Source of the DNA: Rhodobiaceae bacterium
GTDB lineage: Bacteria > Pseudomonadota > Alphaproteobacteria > Parvibaculales > Parvibaculaceae
Direction: 5' to 3'
Length of the DNA: 10,312 nt
Assembly: GCA_002746275.1 (NCBI GenBank)
Contig: NVWR01000001.1
Span: forward strand, 106,411-116,722
Below, in pieces: positions 1 through 7,551 of this stretch. The stretch's first letter is position 1. The number at the start of each line of letters is the position of its first letter. A program made the position numbers and the translations under genes. Under the pieces are notes generated by a model. That model was not told the DNA's origin and did no database searches. It saw only the letters and a list, made by a program, of their open reading frames with translations.

Positions 1-970
1 GGGGAAGAACACCCACCGTAAAATTAAGGGCAGCCAATCTATCTAGGTTCTGGGAGACACGCTGGATCTGCCGATTAAACGATGAACCAGTACCTGCCCC
101 AGCAAGTCCGTCTCCACCAGTAAGGTCGATGTAAGGTCCGCCGCTGGCTGCTTGGTCAGCACCAACCCGTTCCATGAATTCATCAGGAGAGGTGACACCA
201 ATCATATCGATCACACGCTCGAGCTCTCGAATTTCCCGGTCGGTTGTCTCTTCCATCGTATTGATGAGGCTCTGTTGTGCGCGATCAAGCTCTGACAAGC
301 GGGAGTCCAGATTGAACCCTGCGTCGCCACTTAGGACAGGCCCGTAAAGCAAACTGCCTAGAGCCACCGGAGTGTCGACGCTGAAGGCTTCGAAAAGGCC
401 ACCCGTATCGACCGCAGCACTTGTTACCGTTGCAGCAGCAGTGCGCGATACGCGTGGAGCGCCAGGTGCCTCAGTGAGCGCCATCAGCACTTTATTGCCG
501 CGACCGGAGGTATTTCGATGGGCTTGCGTTTCGGCGAGCTGTGTTCGCAGTTGCTCCACACCCTCTAGCGCAGCTTGTCTGTGGCTCAAAATTTCGGAGA
601 TCTGATCGTGCTTGGCTTCAAGTTCTTGCGTTGTGGCAAGGAAGCGTTCCTGCGCGATGATGAGTTGCCCGTTCAAATCGTCGTAAGACGCCTGCATTTG
701 AGCAACACGCTCTTCATAAGCAGATTGAACTTTGACGAAGCGCCGGTCTTTCGATGCAATGATTTGCTCTTTAAAGACAACATTGACAGAAGTGAAGGCG
801 ACCCAGGACAAAAAGCCCACGGCAATCGCAGCCATTCCAAACTGCGCAATTGGCGACAGTGAAATGAACTGCACACGTCCATGACTGCGTAGATAAATCT
901 GACGTTCCGCGTACAGATGCGCGACAGTGTCCCGCGTCTTGTCCATCAAACGTACGATGGTATCAAGCAT
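1..970 (-). CDS. DUF5930/M23-type envelope protein, N-terminal part (cut by left edge)
   Basis: An open frame runs from an ATG at 970 to the left edge without a stop (323 codons). It begins MLDTIVRLMD. A short basic N-terminus with ERQIYLRS at about 22-29 is followed by one membrane segment (about 43-66), then a long Gln/Glu-rich coiled coil (about 75-152) and a second helical stretch with many acidic and Gln residues. This is the layout of alphaproteobacterial DUF5930 proteins, which carry a periplasmic LytM/M23 peptidase domain at the C-terminus. That domain and its metal-binding motifs would lie beyond the edge, so peptidase activity is inferred from the family. The likely role is peptidoglycan remodelling or activation of a cell wall hydrolase at the inner membrane. 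The ribosome site is weak (AAGGGG, GAGGGG just upstream). An in-frame ATG at 1024 would add 18 residues unlike the family, so 970 is preferred. Confidence 0.85.
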   Translation of the reverse strand, partial: MLDTIVRLMDKTRDTVAHLYAERQIYLRSHGRVQFISLSPIAQFGMAAIAVGFLSWVAFTSVNVVFKEQIIASKDRRFVKVQSAYEERVAQMQASYDDLNGQLIIAQERFLATTQELEAKHDQISEILSHRQAALEGVEQLRTQLAETQAHRNTSGRGNKVLMALTEAPGAPRVSRTAAATVTSAAVDTGGLFEAFSVDTPVALGSLLYGPVLSGDAGFNLDSRLSELDRAQQSLINTMEETTDREIRELERVIDMIGVTSPDEFMERVGADQAASGGPYIDLTGGDGLAGAGTGSSFNRQIQRVSQNLDRLAALNFTVGVLP

Positions 971-1053
971 GCCCCTCAACGACCCCTTTATTACTCCCCA
1001 AGACGAACAGCTTGGTGATCTCATCCTATATTGGAAGATATATCAACAGAAGG

Positions 1054-1080
1054 ACCTTAACATATCGTATTAACCTTAAC
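1054..1080. repeat. Direct repeat of ACCTTAAC in the M23-gene upstream region
   Basis: Two identical 8-base copies, ACCTTAAC at 1054-1061 and 1073-1080, lie 19 bases apart in the 190-base spacer that separates the DUF455 gene from the envelope protein gene. Read on the minus strand they are GTTAAGGT twice, about 85-110 bases upstream of the ATG at 970. Repeats with this near two-turn spacing on one DNA face can be operator half-sites, but the regulator is not identified. The rest of the spacer shows no clear terminator and no convincing sigma-70 promoter. Confidence 0.35.
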
Positions 1081-1160
1081 TGTTACGCGACAAAAACAGG
1101 TTTTCCACTCCTTTGAGACCATCTCATTCTCTGATGAACGCTTCCAATCGAAGGGGCAGG

Positions 1161-2015
1161 TCATTTGCGATCGGAGGGGGCGGCGAGTGGCTCGTAAAAG
1201 GAAACTGGCAGCCCGGCTGCAGCGCGGGCGGCATCATTAAAGGGACGCTTCAGATCGCCTCGGAAGTAGGTGCGCACCAGGTCATGGAATGTGGTTCGCG
1301 GATCTAGCCCCAGACGTTCCGTTTCTGAGGAAAACCAACGGGTTCCGGCTGCTACATGCCCTTTTTCGTCTTCATAAATGATCTTGAGAAGGGCGGCGCT
1401 TTCGTCGTCCCCGACGGTTTCCAGCTTTTTTATCATCGCGGGGGTAACGTCGAGCCCACGCGCCTCTAGAACCATAGGGACAACCGCCAGTCGGGCGAGG
1501 AAATTCTCTTTTGTTGAATAGGCCGCATCCCACAATCCATCGTGTGCGGGGAGGTCGCCATAAGCGCCGGATAGAGTGTTAAGACGGTCACTTAAGAGAT
1601 TGAAATGTTTACCTTCTTCGGCGCCAACATAGACCCAGTCATGGCTGAAGGCGCGGGGCATGCCGGGGCCAAAGCGGGCAATCATGTCGAAGGCCAGATC
1701 AATGGCGTTGAGCTCGATATGCGCAAGTGCATGCAGCAGCGCAAACCGACCCTTTTCACCCCCGGCTCGTCGACGCGGCATATCACGATGTGATCGAAGC
1801 TCAGGGAGAGGGGGGCGTGCGGGCCTGTCGGGAGGGCACACGTCGTCGAACTCAAACGCAAGCAGCCCTTTTGACCAGGCGTTTCCCACAGCTTGGGCCA
1901 AGTGGGCCTTCCGTTCGGCATCTGCTGTGGTGAGAATCCCAACGGCGGCCTCCCCAAGGGTGGACCATGGGATCGGATCAAATGGTGGCGGTGCCGTTGA
2001 AACAGTCTGGGTCAA
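1161..2015 (-). CDS. DUF455 family ferritin-like protein
   Basis: The 284-residue product matches the DUF455 (COG2833) family, a ferritin-like four-helix fold related to the diiron tRNA hydroxylase MiaE. Metal-ligand motifs are visible in order: HALAHIE with E101 and H98, GAEEGKH with E134 and H137, VLEARG with E184, and YEDEKGH with E217 and H220. The spacing of about 33, 50 and 33 residues fits two ExxH helices of a carboxylate-bridged diiron site. The physiological substrate of the family is not established. The start is a TTG at 2015 overlapping the bcp stop (TTGA), with GGAGG 13 bases upstream. No other Met occurs before residue 79, so the TTG is the sensible start. The overlap implies translational coupling with bcp and a shared promoter upstream of it. 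Confidence 0.88.
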   Translation of the reverse strand: MTQTVSTAPPPFDPIPWSTLGEAAVGILTTADAERKAHLAQAVGNAWSKGLLAFEFDDVCPPDRPARPPLPELRSHRDMPRRRAGGEKGRFALLHALAHIELNAIDLAFDMIARFGPGMPRAFSHDWVYVGAEEGKHFNLLSDRLNTLSGAYGDLPAHDGLWDAAYSTKENFLARLAVVPMVLEARGLDVTPAMIKKLETVGDDESAALLKIIYEDEKGHVAAGTRWFSSETERLGLDPRTTFHDLVRTYFRGDLKRPFNDAARAAAGLPVSFYEPLAAPSDRK

Positions 2016-2482
2016 AGCGCTTTTGCTGCCTCCAGAACATCTTCCGCATGGGCTTTGACCCTCACTTTGGGCCAGATTTTGGCTATTTTTCCTTCAGCGT
2101 CGATCAGGAAGGTCGACCGGACAATGCCCATGAAGACCCTGCCATAGAGCTTTTTTTCCTGCCACACGCCGTATTTCTCGATCATGGCACCGGTTTCGTC
2201 GGAGGCGAGCGTGATTGTAAGGTCGTGCTTGTCTTTGAATTTATCGTGCCGTTCCACACTGTCTTTCGACACACCGATGACGGTCGTTTTGGCTTTTTTG
2301 AACGCGGGAGCGAGGCTGGAAAAATCGATGGCTTCGGTTGTGCAGCCCGGGGTCATGTCCTTGGGGTAAAAGTACACAACGACATTCTGGCCTTTCAGGT
2401 CTGCCAGTCGGATTTTACCGCCGCCATCTGTAGGCAGGTTGAAAGCGGGCGCCTTTTGGCCCTGTTTGAGTTCTTTCGTCAT
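2012..2482 (-). CDS. bcp: Thioredoxin-dependent thiol peroxidase, Bcp/PrxQ family (1-Cys form)
   Basis: The 156-residue protein is full length for Bcp-type peroxiredoxins, cytoplasmic enzymes that reduce hydrogen and organic peroxides. The active-site loop reads YPKDMTPGCTTEAIDF, with peroxidatic Cys47, Thr44 and a distal Arg122 in GIVRSTFLID, the usual peroxiredoxin trio. In E. coli Bcp the resolving cysteine sits five residues after the peroxidatic one. Here that position is Ile52, and Cys47 is the only cysteine in the protein, so it must work as a 1-Cys enzyme with an external reductant. The ATG at 2482 has a good ribosome site (AGAGG, about 10 bases upstream). It is the first gene of a two-gene unit with the DUF455 ferritin-like gene, which suggests a joint role in peroxide or iron stress (inference). 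Confidence 0.95.
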   Translation of the reverse strand: MTKELKQGQKAPAFNLPTDGGGKIRLADLKGQNVVVYFYPKDMTPGCTTEAIDFSSLAPAFKKAKTTVIGVSKDSVERHDKFKDKHDLTITLASDETGAMIEKYGVWQEKKLYGRVFMGIVRSTFLIDAEGKIAKIWPKVRVKAHAEDVLEAAKAL

Positions 2483-2543
2483 ATAAGCATGCCTCTTTTC
2501 ACTTCATTTGCTGACTTGCCCAGCGTCTAAGACCCTTGTGTCA

Positions 2544-2563
2544 GGCGCCTGGAGCCAGACGCC
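2544..2563. promoter_or_regulatory. Hairpin in the bcp upstream region
   Basis: GGCGCCTGG at 2544-2552 and CCAGACGCC at 2555-2563 form an inverted repeat with a single mismatch and a very short loop. It contains the perfect 10-base palindrome CAGGCGCCTG at 2542-2551. It lies about 62-81 bases upstream of the bcp start. It could fold in the bcp leader RNA or bind a protein as DNA. No run of T follows on either strand, so it is not a standard terminator. Confidence 0.35.
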
Positions 2564-2592
2564 CAGCTTTTGCCGCCAGAAACTACCGGAAT

Positions 2593-2606
2593 TTGAAATA
2601 TTTCAA
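2593..2606. promoter_or_regulatory. Perfect palindrome TTGAAATATTTCAA, FNR/CRP-like operator candidate
   Basis: A perfect 14-base palindrome sits almost midway between two divergent genes: about 110 bases from the bcp start and 105 from the AsmA-like gene start. Its outer bases, TTGA-N6-TCAA, are those of the FNR/FixK/Dnr consensus TTGAT-N4-ATCAA. It differs only at the fifth base of each half (A for T, T for A). Such sites bind CRP/FNR-superfamily regulators as dimers. A CACC-TT-GGTG partial inverted repeat follows immediately on the right. No clear -10/-35 pair was found around it on either strand, so both its regulator and its target gene are unknown. Confidence 0.4.
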
Positions 2607-2645
2607 CACCTTGGTGCCACATTTATGAGACATCTAGCTCTTTAT

Positions 2646-2676
2646 CGGAGGGGGAGACCGGTTGATCGACCCTCCG
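2646..2676 (+). promoter_or_regulatory. Leader hairpin before the AsmA-like gene
   Basis: CGGAGGG at 2646-2652 pairs perfectly with CCCTCCG at 2670-2676 around a 17-base loop that contains ACCGGT. It ends 35 bases before the GTG start at 2712. It has no T tract, so it is more likely a leader RNA structure than a terminator. Pairing would hide the purine-rich GGAGGGGGAG stretch, but that stretch is too far upstream to be the ribosome site of the gene. Confidence 0.35.
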
Positions 2677-2711
2677 GCTTCCTCCAATGAAATGAAACAA
2701 CGGAAAAACAC

Positions 2712-5700
2712 GTGATCCGGCCAGCGGTCAAATACGGTTTGGAAGCGCTCGGCGTCCTTGTGACGGCCGTGACCGTTTTGATGGGACTGTTCATCTGGCG
2801 CGTCGCCTCGGGGCCGGTACCACTTGGCTTTCTGAACGAAACACTCATCGAACTGGCCGATGCAGAGCTCGAGCAGGGAAGCTTGGGGCTCACCGACACG
2901 GTCCTGCTGTGGGTTCCTGAAGACCGCCAGCTCGTGCTGAGCTTGATTGGGGTGGAACTCAAGGACGCTGCAGGGGAGCCCGTTATTGAAGTTCCTGAGA
3001 TCCGCATCAATGTACGTGTTGGTTCTCTGTTGCGCGGTATTATTTCTCTTCAAAAAGTTGAACTGGTGGGCGTGACTGCCGCCATTGTGCGCCGCCCCGA
3101 CACAGGCATTGAGTTGGCTCTTGCTGGAGCAGCTGAGGGCACCGACGGGCTCACCGCCAAAAAAGTCGAAACAAATATCGGCCTGGAAGCACTGTTGGCC
3201 CAGCTGTCAGAACCGGCAGACCCCGATAGTTTGCTGGGGGGCCTCAACTCCTTCGGCATGCGTCATGCCTCGCTGACCTTTATCGACGAAGTGAACGGGG
3301 TGGAGTGGAAAACGCCGGACGCAACATTGGTGCTGAGCCGCGACGCAGGCGGTGTCTCTGCACTGTTTGACGCGAGCGTGGAATTGGGTGACGCGCGGGT
3401 CGACCTGGAAATGTTTGGTCGTGCAGCGACGGGCGCCGACCGGGTTCAATTTGAAGCGTCGGGCACGGGGTTTGTTCCAGCGGACCTCGCAAAGGCGTCG
3501 CCTCTGTTCGCAGACTTTGCCATTCTTGATGCGCCGGTTTCTGGCAAAGGAACCGTCACCATTGGGCGGAACGGTGTGTGGCTTGGCGCCGAACTTCAAC
3601 TTGTCGTGGAGAGTGGTCACGCCATTCTCCCACCGTTGGGAGACACCCCGCTGCCAATTGACGGCATCACGATGGACTTCGAGTTGGATCCTATCGTCAA
3701 CAAATTGTTTATGCGCAGGCTCGATTTTGTTGCCGGTGCAAACAAAGGCACGATTAGTGGCGAGGCGACTTACGATCAGGTCAATGGCTACCATATCTCC
3801 GGCGCAACTGTTTCTCTGAATGCAGAAGACCTGTCATTCGAAATTGAAAACTTTACGGACGGTGTGGCCAACATTGATGGGGTCACTTTCAGTGGGTATC
3901 TCGATTTCGACAATCTGGTCGCGGACATCAGCGCGCTGACCTTGCGGGTAGGCGAGGGCAGTCTGTCTTTGTCCGGGCGGATTGCTGATCACGAAGAGTC
4001 GCCTTCTGTCCAGGCGCAGGGCGAAGCATCCAACATCCTCATGGATCGGCTTGGTGACATCTGGCCAAAACCCCTGGCCAAAGGGGCGCGGGTATGGGTG
4101 GTGGAAAATATCAGCGGGGGCCTGATCAAAACGGCAACCATTTCGCTGGACCTGGCGGGCGGAATGATCGCGGCGTCCGAACGGCACGAAGCGCTTCCCA
4201 TGGAAGCGATTGACCTGACTTTTACCATGTCAGACGCCACGGTGCGGTATTTGGATGAGATGCCTTTGCTTAGACGTCTCAGTGGTCGGGGGCACCTTCG
4301 AGGCGACAAATTCGATGCGTGGATCGAGAGCGGTTATACCGATATCGCGGGAGATCGCCTGCAGCTCAATAGTGGGCATTTTTCAGCCCCCGCCCTGCAT
4401 GAGATCGGCGGTCCAGGAAAAATCGATATGAACGTCACCGGCGCCACGGCGACGGTTTTGGCGTTGCTCGATCACGAGCCACTTGGGTTTATCTCCCGCT
4501 ATGGCATGGACCCGGCGACTGTTGGGGGCTACGGCGAGGTGGCGGCATCTTTGACGCTGCCATTGCGCAAGAATGTCACCATGGATGATGTCGGTCTCTC
4601 TGGCCGAGCCGTGGTGCACGATCTTCAACTGCCGAATATTTTTGCGGATGTGTCCGTTGATGACGGTGACTTGATTGTTGATGTCGAACGGTCTGGCTTG
4701 TCGGCACATGGGCCCGTGACACTGAACGGCGTCGCTCTCAACCTGTTGTGGAAAGAGCGGTTTGTTTCTGGCGCCGGTCCATCGAGCCAGTTCCGCCTAA
4801 CGGGCATGACGAACGATGCCGATCGAATAGCGCTTGGCCTGGACCTCTCCTCCATCGTCAATGGAGACGTTTATTCAGATGTAACAGTGCGCGGCAGCGG
4901 CCCTGATCTTGTTGATGGAACGGTTCAGGTAAATCTGACAGACGCTGTTCTCAAACAAGAGGTGATTGGATGGTCGAAGCCTGTGGGCTCGATGGCCGAA
5001 GGCCTGTTTGATCTTGTCTTTGAACCTGAGGGGCGCGTACGGCTGAATGCCATTGCCATCTTGGGTGCCGAAATTGATATGAACGGGACAGTGCTGATCG
5101 GCCCGGACGGAGATTTGCTCGAAGCGGTACTGCCCAATGTCCGGTTGGGTACGGAGACGCAGGCAAGCTTCACCGCCAAACTCCAGGAGAACGGGGTTCT
5201 GGAGATGCATGCCGAAGGACCGAGGTTTGATGCGCGCGGTGTCTTGAGCAACCTGTTTTCAGGCGCGGCAGCCCCGACCAAACATGCAGTCCTCTCCCCC
5301 CCTGTCATAACACCGCAAGAGATCGCTCCGGCAGAGTTGCCTGCGGCGGGGGAGCAAGTGACGGGAACGCTACAACCGATTTCGCCTGTTGAAGAAAAAC
5401 CGTTACCGCCCATCGAAGAGACAAATGTTTCTCTGACCGCAAGGTTTCCCTCCGTTCTCGCACACGGGGGAGTGCGGGCCCGTGATGTGGATGTAGATAT
5501 TCTGATCCTCAATGGCGAAACACAGCGCATGGTGGTGATGGGCACCATGGGAGAAGGCGCAAAATTCTCCGCCACAATCTCGCCGACCCCAGAAGGCCGC
5601 CGTGTGGTAACGGCCACGTCCAGTGATGCTGGCGCGGTCCTTCGTGCAATCGACTTCTATGAGAGCATTCGAGAGGGAGAGCTGGTCGTCTCTGGCACCT

Positions 5701-6269
5701 TCGATGATCTCAGCCCGGGTGCGCCGCTGACAGGGAAGGTTTTGGTGAGAGACTTCCGTGTTGTGGACGCGCCAATGCTGGCTAACATTTTGACCGTGGG
5801 ATCACTCACCGGATTGGGCGACACTTTGGGGGGCGAAGGCATCCGATTTGAGAAGCTCGATCTGCCTTACCGTATGACCACGGAGCGCTTCCATGTGGAA
5901 GACGCGCGTATGAGCGGGCCCGCCTTTGGCCTCACTGTCAAAGGACAGGTGGATCGGAAAGAAGGCAAGTTTGACCTGAACGGCACCATCGTCCCGGCTT
6001 ACACGCTGAACTCAATCCTGGGCAATGTACCGATTCTGGGCGACATCATTGTTGGGCGCGAGGGCGAGGGCATTTTCGCTGTCACCTACGCTGTCCGGGG
6101 AACCCGCGACAAACCGGTTATCACCGTCAACCCGCTGGCCGCTCTGGCACCGGGGTTTTTGAGGCGTATCTTCGAGTTTGGGGAGACATTGCCGCCGGAA
6201 GGGTCGGAAGCCGGTCCGGTCGAAAATCAACCACTACCGCCGCGCCCCGGCCGCCCGGCAACCCGCTAG
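2712..6269 (+). CDS. Large AsmA/YhdP-like DUF3971 membrane-anchored protein
   Basis: The 1185-residue product has one N-terminal membrane segment (about 9-29), then the family signature SGPVPLGFL with a following LxLxLxGVELKDAAGEP repeat-like beta region. Long beta-rich stretches continue through the DUF3971 region. A Pro/Glu-rich linker (about 850-904) follows, then an AsmA-like C-terminal domain (about 1010-1160) with SLTGLGD, LGGEGI and GTIVPAYTLNSILGN, ending in a Pro/Arg-rich tail. Proteins of this AsmA/TamB/YhdP class span the periplasm from the inner membrane and are linked to phospholipid transport and outer membrane integrity; that role here is inferred. The start must be the GTG at 2712 or later because an in-frame TGA lies at 2688. 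The ribosome site is weak (GGA, 7 bases upstream). A 7-codon frame at 2692-2715 overlaps the start by GTGA. The gene is divergent from bcp. Confidence 0.9.
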   Translation: MIRPAVKYGLEALGVLVTAVTVLMGLFIWRVASGPVPLGFLNETLIELADAELEQGSLGLTDTVLLWVPEDRQLVLSLIGVELKDAAGEPVIEVPEIRINVRVGSLLRGIISLQKVELVGVTAAIVRRPDTGIELALAGAAEGTDGLTAKKVETNIGLEALLAQLSEPADPDSLLGGLNSFGMRHASLTFIDEVNGVEWKTPDATLVLSRDAGGVSALFDASVELGDARVDLEMFGRAATGADRVQFEASGTGFVPADLAKASPLFADFAILDAPVSGKGTVTIGRNGVWLGAELQLVVESGHAILPPLGDTPLPIDGITMDFELDPIVNKLFMRRLDFVAGANKGTISGEATYDQVNGYHISGATVSLNAEDLSFEIENFTDGVANIDGVTFSGYLDFDNLVADISALTLRVGEGSLSLSGRIADHEESPSVQAQGEASNILMDRLGDIWPKPLAKGARVWVVENISGGLIKTATISLDLAGGMIAASERHEALPMEAIDLTFTMSDATVRYLDEMPLLRRLSGRGHLRGDKFDAWIESGYTDIAGDRLQLNSGHFSAPALHEIGGPGKIDMNVTGATATVLALLDHEPLGFISRYGMDPATVGGYGEVAASLTLPLRKNVTMDDVGLSGRAVVHDLQLPNIFADVSVDDGDLIVDVERSGLSAHGPVTLNGVALNLLWKERFVSGAGPSSQFRLTGMTNDADRIALGLDLSSIVNGDVYSDVTVRGSGPDLVDGTVQVNLTDAVLKQEVIGWSKPVGSMAEGLFDLVFEPEGRVRLNAIAILGAEIDMNGTVLIGPDGDLLEAVLPNVRLGTETQASFTAKLQENGVLEMHAEGPRFDARGVLSNLFSGAAAPTKHAVLSPPVITPQEIAPAELPAAGEQVTGTLQPISPVEEKPLPPIEETNVSLTARFPSVLAHGGVRARDVDVDILILNGETQRMVVMGTMGEGAKFSATISPTPEGRRVVTATSSDAGAVLRAIDFYESIREGELVVSGTFDDLSPGAPLTGKVLVRDFRVVDAPMLANILTVGSLTGLGDTLGGEGIRFEKLDLPYRMTTERFHVEDARMSGPAFGLTVKGQVDRKEGKFDLNGTIVPAYTLNSILGNVPILGDIIVGREGEGIFAVTYAVRGTRDKPVITVNPLAALAPGFLRRIFEFGETLPPEGSEAGPVENQPLPPRPGRPATR

Positions 6270-6282
6270 TGGATTTGATATT

Positions 6283-6311
6283 TTGTCTTGCGGGTGTTTG
6301 AGGGGTAGGAT
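6283..6311 (+). promoter_or_regulatory. Possible sigma-70 promoter for the diiron protein gene
   Basis: TTGTCT at 6283-6288 and TAGGAT at 6306-6311 are separated by 17 bases, matching four of six consensus bases in each box. They lie in the 124-base gap after the AsmA-like gene and would give a leader of about 75 bases before the ATG at 6394. This is a visual match only, and the gene could also be read through from upstream. Confidence 0.35.
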
Positions 6312-6393
6312 TCCATCATCAACACCAACGTTCCGGGCAGACCGCGCTCCGAACGGATGATGAGTGTACACCTTGGAGGAGGGGTCACGACCC

Positions 6394-7530
6394 ATGACAG
6401 ACAATCAACAAAACATGACCATCGACCCGGCCTATGACGCCGTGGCACCTGACGATTTTCCGGCGATGATGGAGGTGGACCGATACGCGTCGCGGTCATC
6501 CGCGTTCGACAAAATTATTTCCGCCACCCACGACCATTTCTGGGATCCACTGGATGCCAAGTACATCGACTTTGCGTCCCCTTGGGACATGGACAAGGAG
6601 ATGCTGATCTCTGAGGACATGAACTTAGAGTTGCGCACCGCAGTATCTGACCGGCTCAATCAGGATCAGAAAATCTTCATCGTCAATGAAAGCGTACGCT
6701 GGACGATGTCGTCGATCCTGCATGGAGAGCAGGGGGCGTTGAGCCTTTCAGCCTCGCTCTGTCACATCATGAAGGACCCGGGCGCACAGGAATACGCGGC
6801 TAACCAAACCCGCGAGGAAGCCCGTCATGTCACCGGTTTTTCTCGCTACATCACGGCGCGCTGGGGCAAGCCCACCCCTTGCGGGCATGTGTTGGAAGAA
6901 CTGCTTGTGGAACTGGTCAACACGCCGATTGTCTGGAAGAAACTGGTTGGCATGCAGATGGTACTGGAGGGTCTTGCGATGGGCACCTTCGCGGCCTTCT
7001 ATACAAATGCAAATGACCCTCTGCTCAAAAAACTGATGCAGCTGGTCATGACCGATGAAGCCTTCCACCATAAGTTCGGAAAAATATGGGCTGACCGCAC
7101 AGTGCCAAATTTGCCCGAGGCAGAGCGCGACATGATCGAGGACTGGGCGCTGGAAGTCTTCATGACCCTGTTCCGCAATTCCAGCGGGCCGGAGCAGAAA
7201 AAGGACATGTACGCGAAAGTCGGTCTGGAATGGCAGTGGGTGCAGGGCGCGCTCATAGAGGCAATGAGCGATTCAGCAAAACGCAAGCAGATGCGCAAGT
7301 CCACCAGCATTTTCCGAACGCTGATCAAGACACTGCTGAAGGCGGGCATCATCACGGAGCGCACCGCCCCGAGCTATGCGGCGTTTGTGGACATGGCGGA
7401 GCTCCATGCGGAAGGGGACCGCATGGTCGGCGACGCGATTGCAGAAGAAGGCATCAAGTATCTGAAACAGATAAATGGTGGCAACGGCAAGGGTGCCATT
7501 TTTGCGCTATCAGGAAATGCCGCTGAATAG
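6394..7530 (+). CDS. Ferritin-like carboxylate-bridged diiron protein, function unassigned
   Basis: The 378-residue soluble protein carries a full set of diiron ligands: E112 in HGEQ, E142 and H145 in REEARH, E192 in VLEG, and E222 and H225 in TDEAFHH. The spacing (about 30, 50 and 30) is typical of the ferritin/R2-like superfamily, and EEARH and DEAFH resemble the EENRH and DEKRH motifs of acyl-ACP desaturases. Such enzymes activate oxygen for oxidation, desaturation or N-oxygenation; the substrate cannot be read from sequence. It lacks the extra histidine four residues before the last ExxH seen in AurF (V218 here). The ATG at 6394 is chosen because GGAGGAGGGG ends 9 bases upstream; the in-frame GTG at 6364 would add ten residues and lacks such a site. 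The gene is followed directly by a terminator, so it is the end of a transcript or stands alone. Confidence 0.8.
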   Translation: MTDNQQNMTIDPAYDAVAPDDFPAMMEVDRYASRSSAFDKIISATHDHFWDPLDAKYIDFASPWDMDKEMLISEDMNLELRTAVSDRLNQDQKIFIVNESVRWTMSSILHGEQGALSLSASLCHIMKDPGAQEYAANQTREEARHVTGFSRYITARWGKPTPCGHVLEELLVELVNTPIVWKKLVGMQMVLEGLAMGTFAAFYTNANDPLLKKLMQLVMTDEAFHHKFGKIWADRTVPNLPEAERDMIEDWALEVFMTLFRNSSGPEQKKDMYAKVGLEWQWVQGALIEAMSDSAKRKQMRKSTSIFRTLIKTLLKAGIITERTAPSYAAFVDMAELHAEGDRMVGDAIAEEGIKYLKQINGGNGKGAIFALSGNAAE

Positions 7531-7551
7531 CTCCCAGCATCGTGCAAAAAC

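Noticed and set aside
1054..1080. CtrA binding site (TTAA-N7-TTAA) upstream of the envelope protein gene
   Set aside because: The TTAA copies at 1057-1060 and 1070-1073 are 9 bases apart rather than 7, and the third is 2 bases away, so the consensus is not met.
1967..2530. 187-codon plus-strand open frame over bcp
   Set aside because: Antisense to the clear Bcp sequence, with no recognisable domain; explained by codon structure of bcp.
3207..3794. 195-codon minus-strand frame inside the AsmA-like gene
   Set aside because: Rich in Arg, Cys and His without motif order, fully antisense to the real gene.
4925..5617. 230-codon minus-strand open frame inside the AsmA-like gene
   Set aside because: It lies wholly antisense to a well-supported coding region, is low-complexity (Ser/Arg/Pro-rich) and resembles no family; a shadow frame.
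6364..6393. Upstream GTG start for the diiron protein
   Set aside because: The strong GGAGGAGGGG site falls inside this extension and is correctly spaced for the ATG at 6394.
6394..7530. Assignment of the diiron protein as an AurF-type N-oxygenase
   Set aside because: The extra histidine four residues before the last ExxH in AurF is Val218 here, and only the generic diiron ligands are shared.
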